Shown piece by piece: positions 44,096 through 53,550 of a stretch of 64,000 nt of DNA. Under the pieces are notes generated by a model that did not search any database, was not told where the DNA came from, and saw nothing but the letters and a program-made list of their open reading frames with translations. The stretch comes from Vibrio sp. B1FLJ16 (GTDB lineage: Bacteria > Pseudomonadota > Gammaproteobacteria > Enterobacterales > Vibrionaceae), in NCBI RefSeq assembly GCF_905175385.1, contig NZ_HG992750.1, forward strand, positions 744,001 to 808,000. Reading direction: 5' to 3'. The stretch's first letter is position 1. Each line of letters starts with the position of its first letter. Both the position numbers and the translations under genes were made by a program.

Positions 44096-45055
44096 ATGCT
44101 AATAATTACAAATAGAAATATTAATAAATCAAACTTCAAAAATGGAGTCGGTGATCACAATGCATTTGGTGATGGAGTAAATAGTAAGGGGCCAAATGAA
44201 GTCAGGCTGGCGGAAGCTGAAAAAGTGGGTGGTAAATGGCAAGTGAAAATCGTCAAAGAGCCTGCGAAAATTACCGTTAACAACATACCGTCAAAGAAAA
44301 TGTTTGACAAAATGAGAGATGATTTAACGTCGAATAGAAAGAACTGTGTTTTCTTTGTACATGGTTTCAACCAGAGTTTTGAAAAAAATTTGGAAAAAGC
44401 GTCAGATTTAGCCCGTATACATGAGGTTGAAGTTGTTGTGTTTTCATGGCCATCAAATCCGGGTGGAATTACAACTAAGGAGTACCGTACCGCTAAACGA
44501 AACGCACAAGCATCAGTAGGAGCTCTGGATGCAACCTTAGAGAAATTAGGAGAGTACTTGAAAGAGCCATTTAATAAGGAAGCGCTTGAAAAGTGCGATA
44601 TAAAACTCTCATTTATGACATATAGCTTGGGCAATTTCTTATTTCAAAACTATGTAATAAATTCGGTTTACGAGTCTGAAACAAGGATATTTGACAATGT
44701 TATTTTATGTCAGGCAGACGTAGACAATAAAGGTCATGCTCATTGGGTTGAAAAAATTGAAGCTGGCAAGCGAGTCTATATCACCATCAATGAGAATGAC
44801 TGGGTATTGAAGTGGTCAGACGCAAACTTCCAAAAAGATAGATTGGGTAGAACTGCAAGGGATCTGAACGCGCAAAACGCTTCGTATTTCGACTTTACAG
44901 ATGGTCCTAAAGTGGGAAACACCCATGGTCTTTTCTATGAAAAAACAAATGACATTGTTAAGTCGTTCTTTACTGCAGCCTTAAATGGAGAAAGGGCAGA
45001 GCGAACTGAAGGGTTGATATTTGATCCTATTTTAAATGCGTATCGGTTTGAGTAG
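44096..45055 (+). CDS. Alpha/beta hydrolase of the DUF900 type
   Basis: A 319-residue protein with a DUF900-like alpha/beta hydrolase core. CVFFVHGFNQSF (residues about 82-93) gives the oxyanion-loop HGF, EVVVFSWPSNPG is strand 3, and the nucleophile elbow is TYSLGNFLFQNY, Gly-x-Ser-x-Gly altered to T-Y-Ser-L-Gly, as in DUF900 proteins where HSMGN is common. GHAHWVEKIEAGKRVYITINENDWVLK carries an Asp for the triad, and NTHGLFY near the C-terminus offers the histidine. AGGAGAC lies before the ATG. No signal peptide. The substrate is unknown. Confidence 0.75.
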   Translation: MLIITNRNINKSNFKNGVGDHNAFGDGVNSKGPNEVRLAEAEKVGGKWQVKIVKEPAKITVNNIPSKKMFDKMRDDLTSNRKNCVFFVHGFNQSFEKNLEKASDLARIHEVEVVVFSWPSNPGGITTKEYRTAKRNAQASVGALDATLEKLGEYLKEPFNKEALEKCDIKLSFMTYSLGNFLFQNYVINSVYESETRIFDNVILCQADVDNKGHAHWVEKIEAGKRVYITINENDWVLKWSDANFQKDRLGRTARDLNAQNASYFDFTDGPKVGNTHGLFYEKTNDIVKSFFTAALNGERAERTEGLIFDPILNAYRFE

Positions 45056-45190
45056 TGACGACTTACTGAACCTAGCTCCTTGAGATTATTTGGTATAACC
45101 GTTTGTACCAAGCGTTGTGTGCTAATACAGGGTTAGACATTTAGGAAGTTTCTTCAAAACGTTGGGTGTCAGAAATTCAACGAGGTTTAT

Positions 45191-45862
45191 ATGGATGCAA
45201 GACAGAGGATATTTCTGGGTTCGATTGGTGGAATAACGCCGTACTTGGTTACATTGTTGTCGATTGATTTTAAATCAGCCGTAGGTAGTTATGAGACTTT
45301 AGACTGGATAGGTTTAGCTGTTCGATGTCTTGTATTGATGTTTTTGGGTTCGCTAGTTGCGTTTCTGCACAAATCGGAAAAAGAACAGTTCAAAGTATTC
45401 CAGTTAGGGTTGGCTGCACCTGCACTATTAGCGACATTTATTAATGGCAACCTTGGTAATCATCAAACTTTACCTTCGCCTATAGAGGACGATAGAACAG
45501 CATATATCTCTCTGTTTTCTCGTGCAAATGCTGCTGAGTATATAAATACAAGTATGCTAAGAGAACCAAACATTAGTGCATCCTCCCGATTTCTCCGTGG
45601 TGTTTTTGGTACAAAATTAAATACTTCCGGAGATGAGAGGTATTTTGTAATCGTTGGCTTTCACAATAGTAAGGAGAAAGCCTTGGAACAAGTCGATTTA
45701 TTAGCGACTAAAAGGTACAAAGCTGTTGTTTATAATCCTGATACCAACTCGAATTTTTATGCTGTTGTGATTGCTTCTTATGTTACGCGTGAAGAGGCTT
45801 ACGCTGTTAAGAAACAGGCTATTCAAAATGGTTTGTCCCCAAACGATATCTATATTAAGTGA
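45191..45862 (+). CDS. Membrane protein with C-terminal SPOR-like domain
   Basis: A 223-residue protein with three hydrophobic stretches at the N-terminal end (SIGGITPYLVTLLSI, LAVRCLVLMFLGSLVAFL, and FQLGLAAPALLATFI) and a C-terminal domain from about residue 150. That domain (YFVIVGFHNSKEKALEQVDLLATKRYKAVVYNPDTNSNFYAVVIASYVTREEAYAVKKQ) has the beta-alpha-beta-beta-alpha pattern of SPOR peptidoglycan-binding repeats. If the topology is right, the domain would be periplasmic. It follows the hydrolase gene by 136 bases; whether they act together is unknown. Confidence 0.7.
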   Translation: MDARQRIFLGSIGGITPYLVTLLSIDFKSAVGSYETLDWIGLAVRCLVLMFLGSLVAFLHKSEKEQFKVFQLGLAAPALLATFINGNLGNHQTLPSPIEDDRTAYISLFSRANAAEYINTSMLREPNISASSRFLRGVFGTKLNTSGDERYFVIVGFHNSKEKALEQVDLLATKRYKAVVYNPDTNSNFYAVVIASYVTREEAYAVKKQAIQNGLSPNDIYIK

Positions 45863-45997
45863 TCCCGATGGCAGATATATTAAAGTGGTTAAAGTTAGTT
45901 AGATCAGCTAGTAAGATCATTCTGTAACTCATCCAACTGGAAAATATCTTAATCTCCACCACAATTAAAACAATCAATAACGTCGGGTTGTGTTCCT

Positions 45998-46570
45998 ATG
46001 AAACGACGCCACTTTTTAGCATTATGGTCATTGCTGCTTACACCTTTAGTTAAAGCATCAAGTGTAATGAAGCCAACGCCTTCACAAACAGAAGGTCCCT
46101 TTTATCCAGTTGTGGATATTCCTCTGCGTGAGAATTTGATTTTGGAGCGGGAAGGATTGGTTGGCCAACCAATTATGTTACTCGGTAGGGTCGTTGATAC
46201 AGCGGGTAACCCTCTTTCTGGCGTTAAGGTCGAGATCTGGCAGTGTGATGGGCAGGGTATCTACGACCATCCAAATCAACCGGGTACCGATAGCTTTGAT
46301 CCTAAATTTTCCGGTTTTGGGGCTGCGCTTTCCGATGATGACGGGCGTTATCTTTTTCAAACTTTGTATCCTGTTTCCTATGGCTCTCGTCCTCCTCACA
46401 TACATGTAAAACTCTGGCGTGGTGATCGAGAGTTGTTAACCACACAGCTCTATTTGAAAGGTCAAACCGGCAACGAGTGGTGGGGTGGAAAAGCTCGTGA
46501 TTATCTTCAGTTTGATCCAGTTAAAATAGACGGGCGTTTAACAGGCGAGTTTACCTTCGTTATAGCTTAA
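45998..46570 (+). CDS. Exported intradiol ring-cleavage dioxygenase-like protein
   Basis: A 190-residue protein with a twin-arginine-type start (MKRRHFLALWSLLLTP), so it may be exported by Tat. The core is the Dioxygenase_C barrel: TPSQTEGPFYP, GRVVDTAGNPLSGVKVEIWQCDGQGIYDHP, YLFQTLYPVSYGSRPPHIHVKLW. The Fe(III) ligands expected are Tyr in GIYDHP, Tyr in LYPVSY, and the two His in PPHIHVK. Protocatechuate and catechol dioxygenases are cytoplasmic, and this short exported form is found as a separate group with uncertain substrate. Its last four bases overlap the convergent P-type ATPase gene. Confidence 0.85.
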   Translation: MKRRHFLALWSLLLTPLVKASSVMKPTPSQTEGPFYPVVDIPLRENLILEREGLVGQPIMLLGRVVDTAGNPLSGVKVEIWQCDGQGIYDHPNQPGTDSFDPKFSGFGAALSDDDGRYLFQTLYPVSYGSRPPHIHVKLWRGDRELLTTQLYLKGQTGNEWWGGKARDYLQFDPVKIDGRLTGEFTFVIA

Positions 46571-49287
46571 GTCTCTATGCCTGAATCTTTTATGGATTTG
46601 TTTAAAAAGTACTTTTCCAGCTCAACTAAAAACAGTACTGAAGAAGCAACGACGATAATTTTTAACCACACATCAAACTCAATGCCTGTTGTGCCGAACA
46701 ATAACTGCATAAAGGGCAGGTAAGTGAAGCCTGCCTGAAACACTATGAGCACCGCGATTGCGATTAACACATAGGTATTCCCAAACAATCCTTGGCGGTT
46801 GAATACCGAATCAAGGATGTATCGGGTATTGAACAGATAAAATATCTCGAACATCACCAGAGTGTTTACCGCGATAGTGCGTGCTCGGGCTATATCTCCA
46901 TTTAGTCCCATTTCCCAAACAAACATGCCTAACGTACCAAGCATCAATATGAGTGACACAAAGACGATACGCCAGACAAGATGAGAGGTAAGCAGAGGTG
47001 TATTCGGGTTGCGTGGTTTTCGTTGCATCAGGTTAGGTTCTTTAGGCTCAAACGCTAAAGCCAATGCGAGCGTGACAGCGGTGATCATATTAACCCATAG
47101 GATCTGAATCGGTGTAAGCGGCAGGTCTTTAAAGCCCCAAACCACGGCGGCCAGAATAACTAAAGCTTCGCCTCCGTTAGTTGGCAGGATAAACAGAATC
47201 GCTTTTTTGAGGTTGTCGTAGACGGCTCTGCCTTCTTCAATCGCTGCGGTTATAGAGGCAAAATTATCATCGGTGAGTACCATCTCTGCGGCTTCCTTGG
47301 CGGAGTCTGTGCCGGTAATTCCCATTGCAGTGCCGATGTCAGAACGTTTGAGTGCAGGCGCATCGTTAACCCCATCGCCAGTCATCGCGACAATCTGTTG
47401 ATGCTTTTGCAGCGTGTTGACCAGACGCATTTTGTGTTCAGGGCTAACGCGTGCATAAACATCAACTTCTCTGGCGACATCAAAAAGCTCTTCGTCCGTC
47501 AGTGCATCGATTTGTTGTCCTGTGAGTGCCTTGTGTGAGTTGATAAGCCCAATCTGATTCGCAATCGTTTGTGCTGTAAGCGCATGATCACCGGTCATCA
47601 TTTTTACTCTTATACCGGCATTTTTACACACATCTATCGCATCTATCGCTTCTCGCCTTGGTGGGTCAATCAGCCCAAACAGCCCGAGCATGATGAGGTT
47701 GTCTTTAACGTCATCAAAAGTAAGCTCAAGTTGAGTGTACTCAGTCGGCCGATAAGCGATAGCTAAAACCCGCATCCCTTGTTTAGCCAAGGTTTCAATT
47801 TGTGTGTGCCAGTATGCGCGGTCAATATCAGTGGCGCTGTTGTCCGTGCTGTGGTCGAAATGTTGTCGGTTACATATGTCGAGAACCTGTTCTGGCGCAC
47901 CCTTAATGAATATGAATGCTTCGCCTTGATGGTTGTGGTGCAGTGTCGCCATAAAACGGTGTTCTGACTCAAACGGAATAAGGTCAGTTCGGGGAGAGCT
48001 TTTCGTTTCAGTCTCGGTATCAATACCTACTTTCATGCCGGCTATGAGTAGTGCGCCCTCCATTGGGTCACCTTGTATCTGCCACTTTTCATCCTGCAGA
48101 CTGATGGTGGCATCATTGCACAAAACCGCAGCACGGATTGCCTGAATGAAGAATGGGTGCTGCTCAGGATAAATCGATTTCTGATTAACGGACACTTCAC
48201 CATGAGGATCGAATCCCGTGCCACCGATCTCAAACTCAGTATTCGATGTAATGATGGTTTTCACCGTCATTTCGTTTCGGGTCAGTGTGCCGGTTTTATC
48301 AGTGCAGATAACTGAAACTGCGCCCAATGTTTCTACTGCGGGAAGGCGACGAATGATGGCATTGCGTTTTGCCATTCTTTCCACCCCAATCGCAAGCGTG
48401 ATGGTCATGATCGCAGGTAAGCCTTCCGGAATTGCTGCGACGGCCAGGCTCACAGCGGCAAGGAACATATCTGTGATCGGATAGCCTTGAATCAGTAAAC
48501 CGTAGGCAAAAGTCGCGAGTGCGACTATCAATATGCCCGCGGTTAACCAGCGACTGAACTGCGCAATTTGTTTGAGAAGTGGCGTGGTGGCGGGTTTTAC
48601 ATGTGAGACTAGCGAGCTGATTTTCCCGAGTTCTGTATTTACGCCAGTTGCCACGACAACGCCTGAGCCTTGTCCATGAGTTATCATGGTACCCGAGTAG
48701 ACCATGCAATAGCGGTCGGCTAATACACTGTCTGAACTGACAGGTTGCGTTGTTTTTTCTATCGTCATTGATTCGCCGGTCAATACTGCTTCTGCGACTT
48801 GCAAGCCTTTGCTGCGGAACAAGCGAAGGTCAGCAGGGACACGATCGCCGGATTGCAAGATAACCACATCACCAATCGCCAGCTGTTCTGCGTCGATACT
48901 GATTTGATGTCCATTGCGCAGTACCAAGGCAGTTGGGGCGAGCATGGCTTGAATTGCATTGAGTGCGTTTTCGGCTTTGCCCTCCTGAAGAAAACCAATG
49001 ATGGCGTTAATGAGCACCACGCCTGCGATCACAGCCGCATCCAGCCAATGGTTGAGAGCAGCGGTTACGACCATTACGACCAACAACACATGAATCAACA
49101 CATTGTTGAACTGGCCAAGTAAGCGCTGAAATACCGATCGTCCTTGAGCAGCGGGGAGTTTATTAGCACCGAATTGATAGAGGCGTTGTTGGGCTTCCTG
49201 AGGGGCGAGTCCGTCCGGTTGGCTGGAGAGTTTGGAAAACGTCTCTTCAATGGATTTGTTGTGCCAAAGGTCACTGGTTTCATCCAT
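46567..49287 (-). CDS. P-type cation-transporting ATPase (calcium/sodium-pump-like)
   Basis: A 906-residue P2-like ATPase. The N-terminal cation ATPase domain starts at about residue 6. Actuator motif TGES is at about 170-173 (VLTGESMTIEK). The phosphorylation site is Asp330 in VICTDKTGTLTRNEM, the hinge is MTGDGVNDAPALKRSDIG, and helix 4 carries the PEGLP motif (AAIPEGLPAIMTITLAIG) seen in Ca2+, Na+ and related pumps. Helices 5-6 (PIQILWVNMITAVTLALALAFEP) resemble bacterial calcium-type or CtpF-like pumps rather than MgtA. The ion is inferred. AGGAG precedes the ATG. The gene is divergent from the formate channel. Confidence 0.88.
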   Translation of the reverse strand: MDETSDLWHNKSIEETFSKLSSQPDGLAPQEAQQRLYQFGANKLPAAQGRSVFQRLLGQFNNVLIHVLLVVMVVTAALNHWLDAAVIAGVVLINAIIGFLQEGKAENALNAIQAMLAPTALVLRNGHQISIDAEQLAIGDVVILQSGDRVPADLRLFRSKGLQVAEAVLTGESMTIEKTTQPVSSDSVLADRYCMVYSGTMITHGQGSGVVVATGVNTELGKISSLVSHVKPATTPLLKQIAQFSRWLTAGILIVALATFAYGLLIQGYPITDMFLAAVSLAVAAIPEGLPAIMTITLAIGVERMAKRNAIIRRLPAVETLGAVSVICTDKTGTLTRNEMTVKTIITSNTEFEIGGTGFDPHGEVSVNQKSIYPEQHPFFIQAIRAAVLCNDATISLQDEKWQIQGDPMEGALLIAGMKVGIDTETETKSSPRTDLIPFESEHRFMATLHHNHQGEAFIFIKGAPEQVLDICNRQHFDHSTDNSATDIDRAYWHTQIETLAKQGMRVLAIAYRPTEYTQLELTFDDVKDNLIMLGLFGLIDPPRREAIDAIDVCKNAGIRVKMMTGDHALTAQTIANQIGLINSHKALTGQQIDALTDEELFDVAREVDVYARVSPEHKMRLVNTLQKHQQIVAMTGDGVNDAPALKRSDIGTAMGITGTDSAKEAAEMVLTDDNFASITAAIEEGRAVYDNLKKAILFILPTNGGEALVILAAVVWGFKDLPLTPIQILWVNMITAVTLALALAFEPKEPNLMQRKPRNPNTPLLTSHLVWRIVFVSLILMLGTLGMFVWEMGLNGDIARARTIAVNTLVMFEIFYLFNTRYILDSVFNRQGLFGNTYVLIAIAVLIVFQAGFTYLPFMQLLFGTTGIEFDVWLKIIVVASSVLFLVELEKYFLNKSIKDSGIET

Positions 49288-49405
49288 ATCAGAGTCTCCT
49301 GGCTATCTGTCACCAAATAGTGGCATATGGGGGTATGCTCATCATTTGATAATTATAGGATATCGACTAGCTTATGATTATGAAACGGGAAAGCGGGAGG
49401 CACTC

Positions 49406-50233
49406 GTGGCTGACATCTATGGTTTTGATTCATTCTCGCCTAAGCAAATCGCAGAGAAAGTGGATTCTATTGGTGTGACAAAAGCAAGGCTGCCTCTGCT
49501 CTCTATGGTCATGTTGGGGATTTTAGCCGGGGCTTTTATTGGCCTTGGCGGGTTGTATTTCACCATCGTTAAATCGGATGCTGCGTTAAGTTTTGCTACT
49601 CAGCAAGTTCTCGGTGGGCTGACGTTCTCGCTAGGATTAATTTTGGTGATCATCGCCGGCGCTGAGTTATTTACCGGCAACAACTTATTGGCGATGGCAT
49701 GGGCAGATAACAAAATCACTACGGCTGAACTGCTAAAAAACTGGGTGGTCGTCTGTTTAGCAAACTTTGTTGGTGCAGTTGGAGTCGCTGCACTGGTGTT
49801 TCTGTCAGGCCACCCACAAATGAATCAAGGCGCGATTGCAATGACGTACGCAAAGATAGCAGCAGCAAAATGCGATATGCCTTTTTGGACGGCGTTTTTC
49901 CGTGGCGTGCTGTGTAATGTATTAGTATGCATGGCAGTGTGGATGGCACTCGCAGGTCGAACCGTTATAGATAAAGCAGTGGCGATAATTTTTCCTATCT
50001 CTGCATTCGTCGCGGCAGGCTTTGAACACAGCATTGCCAATATGTACTTTATTTCTTTAGCTATGATGCTGCAAAGCTCAGGCACCGTAGAAGTAGCTAG
50101 CTCTGTTGGAGTGATGGGCTTTATTAGCAACTTACTACCAGTGATTTTGGGCAATCTGGTGGGAGGAAGTGTATTCGTTGGTTTGGTTTATCACATTATC
50201 TACCAGCGTGGTCATTCAGAAAACGATCAATAG
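49406..50233 (+). CDS. focA: Formate/nitrite channel (FocA family)
   Basis: A 275-residue inner-membrane protein with six helices. The start is GTG at 49406 with GGGAGG ahead of it; an upstream frame overlaps the divergent ATPase start and is not used. FocA marks include LGGLTFSLGLILVIIAGAELFTGNNLLAMAW (about residues 71-101), NWVVVCLANFVGAVG, and GVLCNVLVCMAVWMALAG, with the FEHSIANMYF sequence of the central pore histidine near residue 210. It precedes a formate dehydrogenase gene set on the same strand, which makes formate the likely substrate. Confidence 0.9.
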   Translation: MADIYGFDSFSPKQIAEKVDSIGVTKARLPLLSMVMLGILAGAFIGLGGLYFTIVKSDAALSFATQQVLGGLTFSLGLILVIIAGAELFTGNNLLAMAWADNKITTAELLKNWVVVCLANFVGAVGVAALVFLSGHPQMNQGAIAMTYAKIAAAKCDMPFWTAFFRGVLCNVLVCMAVWMALAGRTVIDKAVAIIFPISAFVAAGFEHSIANMYFISLAMMLQSSGTVEVASSVGVMGFISNLLPVILGNLVGGSVFVGLVYHIIYQRGHSENDQ

Positions 50234-50249
50234 CTTATTTTTTTGAGAC

Positions 50250-50273
50250 AGGCTCTTCTAATGCTAAGAGCCT
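50250..50273. terminator. Hairpin between focA and the formate dehydrogenase gene
   Basis: AGGCTCTT (50250-50257) pairs with AAGAGCCT (50266-50273). The T-run lies before, not after, the stem, so it is not a standard terminator; it may only attenuate transcription. Confidence 0.5.
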
Positions 50274-50289
50274 AACGAACAATAAGAAA

Positions 50290-50320
50290 CTGCTATAATT
50301 TAGTAAGGTCTATATAGCAG
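50290..50320 (+). promoter_or_regulatory. Likely promoter with inverted repeat before the formate dehydrogenase genes
   Basis: TATAAT (50294-50299) is a perfect -10 box, but no good -35 was seen. It lies inside the left arm of an inverted repeat, CTGCTATA (50290-50297) with TATAGCAG (50313-50320), which would put a bound protein across the start site. Confidence 0.5.
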
Positions 50321-50329
50321 GGTAAAGCT

Positions 50330-52519
50330 ATGAGCTCTCGCCAGCGCAATTTGTCCCAAGCTTCTGCTCCTCCGGTGGGAGACGATAGTGTATTGTCATC
50401 TGTTCCCCTGCTCAATCACGTTACGGTCCGGCCTCAACCGATCCAAACCGTATGCCCGTTTTGTGGCGTTGGTTGCGGAATGCTGCTTTCCTGTAATGAA
50501 CATGGTCAGGTTTGTGGTATCAGCCCGCTAAAAGATCACCCGATAAGCCAAGGTAAATTATGTGAGAAAGGGTGGAGCAGCCTTTATGCCATTTCCCCTG
50601 AGAACCGAATTACTCAGCCTCTGAAACGCTGCAAAGATCAATTTATACCGATAACCTGGGATGAAGCGCTCGAAGAAATCAGCTCAACACTGCTTGATAT
50701 CATTGATGAATTCGGCGCTGATGCCACTGGGGTAATAAGCAGTGCCCGAGCTACCAATGAAGATAATTATGCGGCGCAGAAATTCGCCCGTGCCGTTCTA
50801 GGTACTAACAATGTCGATCACTGTGCCCGTATTTGTCATAGCCCGACTGTTGCTGGTTTGAAGCAAGTACTCGGTTCGGGCGCTATGACCAACAGCACTA
50901 AAGATCTGTTTGAAGCAGAGGTCATTGTCGTCATTGGAGCCGATCCGACCGAAAACCACAGTGTTTTAGGTGGACAGGTGATGCGCGCCAAACTCGCTGG
51001 TGCCAAGTTAATCGTCATTGATCCCAGAGTGACACGTCTGGCCAAGTTAGCGGATTTACATTTACAACTCACACCGGGCTCCAACATTGCGCTGATTAAT
51101 GCCATGATTCATGTGATTTTGAGTAATCAGTGGCATGACAAAGCGTTTATTGCCGATCGCTGTGACGGCTTTGAGGAGCTGGAAAAACAGGTCGAGGGCT
51201 TAACGCCTGAATCTGTAGAGAGTATTACTGGTGTAGAGGCCAACCTGATAAGGCAAGCAGCACAGTATTACAGCCAGGCAAAACGTGCGATGATTTTGTA
51301 CGGCATGGGCATAACCCAATTTGTGAGTGGTACTTCCAATGTCATTGCTTTGGCTGATTTGGCTTTGGTTTGCGGACACATCGGCAAGCCGGGTACTGGA
51401 ATCAATCCTCTGCGCGGGCAAAATAATGTTCAGGGCGCTTGCGATATGGGTTGTCTGCCCAACGTTTATCCCGGTTATCAATCTGCGGATGACAGCGAGA
51501 TTCAACTGCGGTTTTCTGACTATTGGAAGTGCGAGGTTGCATCGACACAGGGACTAACTTCTTTAGGCATGAGCAAAGGCACACTGGACGGGCATTTTCG
51601 AGCGCAAATTCTGTTTGGTGAAGATCCGGTGGTTACTGACCCTGACCAGAACCACGTTAAACTTGCCTATAAATCGCTTGATTTGCTGGTGGTTGCTGAA
51701 CTGACCATGACAGAGACGGCTAAACTGGCCGACTATATTTTACCTGCCTCCTCTTTTGCCGAGAAGTCTGGCACCTTTACTAATTGTGAGCGTCGGGTAC
51801 AGCTGATTAATGCTGCAATGCCGCCATTGGGTGAAGCTAAAGCGGACTGGCAGTGGTTGCAAGCGCTAGCCGAGAAGATGGGCAGCAGTGCTCTGAACTG
51901 GCAAAACAGTGAAGAAGTGTTTGATGAAATGGCGGCCATCACGCCCGCTTATCAAGGGATGACTTATTCCAAATTAGAACAGCATTACGGTTTACAGTGG
52001 CCGTGTAACGATACGGCACCGGAAGGGACCCCCGTTCTTCATTCGAAAGCGTTTCCTATCGGGCGGGCTCGTTTAACGCCTGTGCATTATGTACCGGTTG
52101 ATGAGTCTCCGGATTCCGACTTTCCACTGTTGTTAACGACTAATCGGCTGCATTTCCATTATGGTTGTGGATCGATGACGCGAAAATCCCCATTATTAGA
52201 GCGGGAAATCCCCCCTGGTATTCTGTTTATTAACCCTAAAGATGCCGACCTGTTAGGTATCTCTCTATATAGCCCGGTCAGCGTTCGCTCCAGACGAGGT
52301 TACATCGAAACACGAGCTATGATCACCGATGATGTTCCGGTTGGTGTGGTGAGTATGCCTTATCATTTTAAAGAAGCCCCCTCTAATCAGCTTACCAATA
52401 CCGCGCAGGATCCCGTCACCAAAATGCCCGAACTAAAAGCGTGTGCGGTAGAAGTTGAACTATTGCCTGAAGGGCATAAGCCGCTTGCAGCGTGGGAGCG
52501 ACCGGGAGAGACGAAATGA
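50330..52519 (+). CDS. fdhF: Molybdopterin formate dehydrogenase, catalytic subunit (FdhF-like, Cys form)
   Basis: A 729-residue molybdenum/tungsten enzyme. The N-terminal [4Fe-4S] cluster is held by Cys42, Cys45, Cys49 (VCPFCGVGCG) and Cys78 (GKLCEKG). The metal ligand should be Cys169 in NVDHCARICHSPTV, where E. coli FdhF has selenocysteine; no in-frame UGA is involved. Pterin motifs include VIGADPTENHSVLGG, PGSNIALINAMIH, GKPGTGINPLRGQNNVQGACDMG, and the C-terminal MoCo-binding domain ends near SMPYHFKEAPSNQLTN. Compared with FdhF the protein starts with about 35 extra residues. Its stop overlaps the next gene (ATGA), so the enzyme is co-translated with its electron-transfer subunits. Confidence 0.93.
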   Translation: MSSRQRNLSQASAPPVGDDSVLSSVPLLNHVTVRPQPIQTVCPFCGVGCGMLLSCNEHGQVCGISPLKDHPISQGKLCEKGWSSLYAISPENRITQPLKRCKDQFIPITWDEALEEISSTLLDIIDEFGADATGVISSARATNEDNYAAQKFARAVLGTNNVDHCARICHSPTVAGLKQVLGSGAMTNSTKDLFEAEVIVVIGADPTENHSVLGGQVMRAKLAGAKLIVIDPRVTRLAKLADLHLQLTPGSNIALINAMIHVILSNQWHDKAFIADRCDGFEELEKQVEGLTPESVESITGVEANLIRQAAQYYSQAKRAMILYGMGITQFVSGTSNVIALADLALVCGHIGKPGTGINPLRGQNNVQGACDMGCLPNVYPGYQSADDSEIQLRFSDYWKCEVASTQGLTSLGMSKGTLDGHFRAQILFGEDPVVTDPDQNHVKLAYKSLDLLVVAELTMTETAKLADYILPASSFAEKSGTFTNCERRVQLINAAMPPLGEAKADWQWLQALAEKMGSSALNWQNSEEVFDEMAAITPAYQGMTYSKLEQHYGLQWPCNDTAPEGTPVLHSKAFPIGRARLTPVHYVPVDESPDSDFPLLLTTNRLHFHYGCGSMTRKSPLLEREIPPGILFINPKDADLLGISLYSPVSVRSRRGYIETRAMITDDVPVGVVSMPYHFKEAPSNQLTNTAQDPVTKMPELKACAVEVELLPEGHKPLAAWERPGETK

Positions 52520-53550
52520 CTAAGACTTACGAGTTAGATTCATTAGATGAGCTCAGGTTGCACTTGCTGCAGAGTAGGGCGCTGTACCAGATCGTTGCTA
52601 ATAGTGAGCAAGATTCAGGTGATTACTATTGGCAGCAAGTACTCGCGCATGACCTGCCGGTAGTCATAAATAAAATGCCAACTCATTCTGCCAAAGGTTT
52701 CTTTTTTACTGAACGAGAGCCACTGTATGTATTTGATGGTGAGGTGTTTAAAGAGACGTTACCCAATGTAGAGCCTTTCGTTTTGTTTGGCGTGCAAAGT
52801 TGCGATTTGGTGGCAATTCATTATCAGGACGAGTTTTTTGACCAAGACCCGTATTATCAGGCGCGCCGAAAACAAGCTTTACTGGTCGGTATGGATTGCA
52901 CAGCGCCGTGTGAAAATGGTTTTTGCCCAACAGTAAACGCGGGCCCGAGTGTACGTGATGAAACCGCAGATTTAGCCCTTCACCCGCTTGATGGGCAACG
53001 ATGGCTGTTAGTTGTGCTTACAAAACTAGGCGAAGAGTCTCTGCAAGGCTTTGATTTGAAATTGGCGTCGACTCACGACAAGAGTCAGCGTTGGGAGAAC
53101 ATCGCACACTGTGAGCAGCTTTTTCCTGATGATCGTTACCTTATTGAAGGAATAGAGAAGATCAGTGAGGGAAGAGTACCAGAGGAGTTCTGGCAACAAG
53201 TGGGAATTCAGTGTTTGGGTTGTTCCGGATGTACAACACTGTGCCCGACATGTTCCTGTTTTGGAACCCGTTCTGTTTCGAATGATAGCAACGCTGAAAA
53301 ATCAGGAACTTCTCAGGTCAGATTCTGGGACTCTTGTTTGTATGAAGGCTTTCAGCGCGAAGCGAGTTTTCATAATCCGTCTAAGGAAGCGGGCCAGCGG
53401 GTAGAGCGCTTTTGGTATCACAAATTCGGTATGGACTTTGTACCTGAATTTGGCCGCTATGGCTGTGTGGGTTGTGGTCGCTGTGAGCAGACGTGTCCCG
53501 GAGTCATTGGTGTACATTCATTAATGAAAAGGATTATCGATGATGTTTAG
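52516..53550 (+). CDS. 4Fe-4S ferredoxin-type subunit (AsrA/HydB-like)
   Basis: A 344-residue iron-sulfur protein. The N-terminal 200 residues are the AsrA/HydB-type domain (YVFDGEVFKETLPNVEPFVLFGVQSCDLVAIHYQD and GMDCTAPCENGFC), and the C-terminus has two cysteine clusters, CLGCSGCTTLCPTCSCF and CVGCGRCEQTCPGVIGV, of the dicluster type. In sulfite reductases and sulfhydrogenases this subunit passes electrons to a flavin partner. Here it stands between a formate dehydrogenase and an AsrB-like flavin subunit, so it probably carries electrons from formate to NAD(P). Start at 52516 overlaps the previous stop by four bases. Confidence 0.88.
   Translation: MTKTYELDSLDELRLHLLQSRALYQIVANSEQDSGDYYWQQVLAHDLPVVINKMPTHSAKGFFFTEREPLYVFDGEVFKETLPNVEPFVLFGVQSCDLVAIHYQDEFFDQDPYYQARRKQALLVGMDCTAPCENGFCPTVNAGPSVRDETADLALHPLDGQRWLLVVLTKLGEESLQGFDLKLASTHDKSQRWENIAHCEQLFPDDRYLIEGIEKISEGRVPEEFWQQVGIQCLGCSGCTTLCPTCSCFGTRSVSNDSNAEKSGTSQVRFWDSCLYEGFQREASFHNPSKEAGQRVERFWYHKFGMDFVPEFGRYGCVGCGRCEQTCPGVIGVHSLMKRIIDDV

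Noticed and set aside
44155..44634. 159-codon open frame on the minus strand
   Set aside because: It is antisense to the alpha/beta hydrolase gene and shows no domain or ribosome-binding site.
49320..49405. Possible FNR site before the formate channel gene (TTTGATAATTATAGG)
   Set aside because: Only one half-site is present; the second half does not fit TTGAT-N4-ATCAA.
50330..52519. Possible selenocysteine formate dehydrogenase
   Set aside because: The position of the metal ligand is an ordinary Cys codon (Cys169), with no UGA or SECIS-like hairpin needed.
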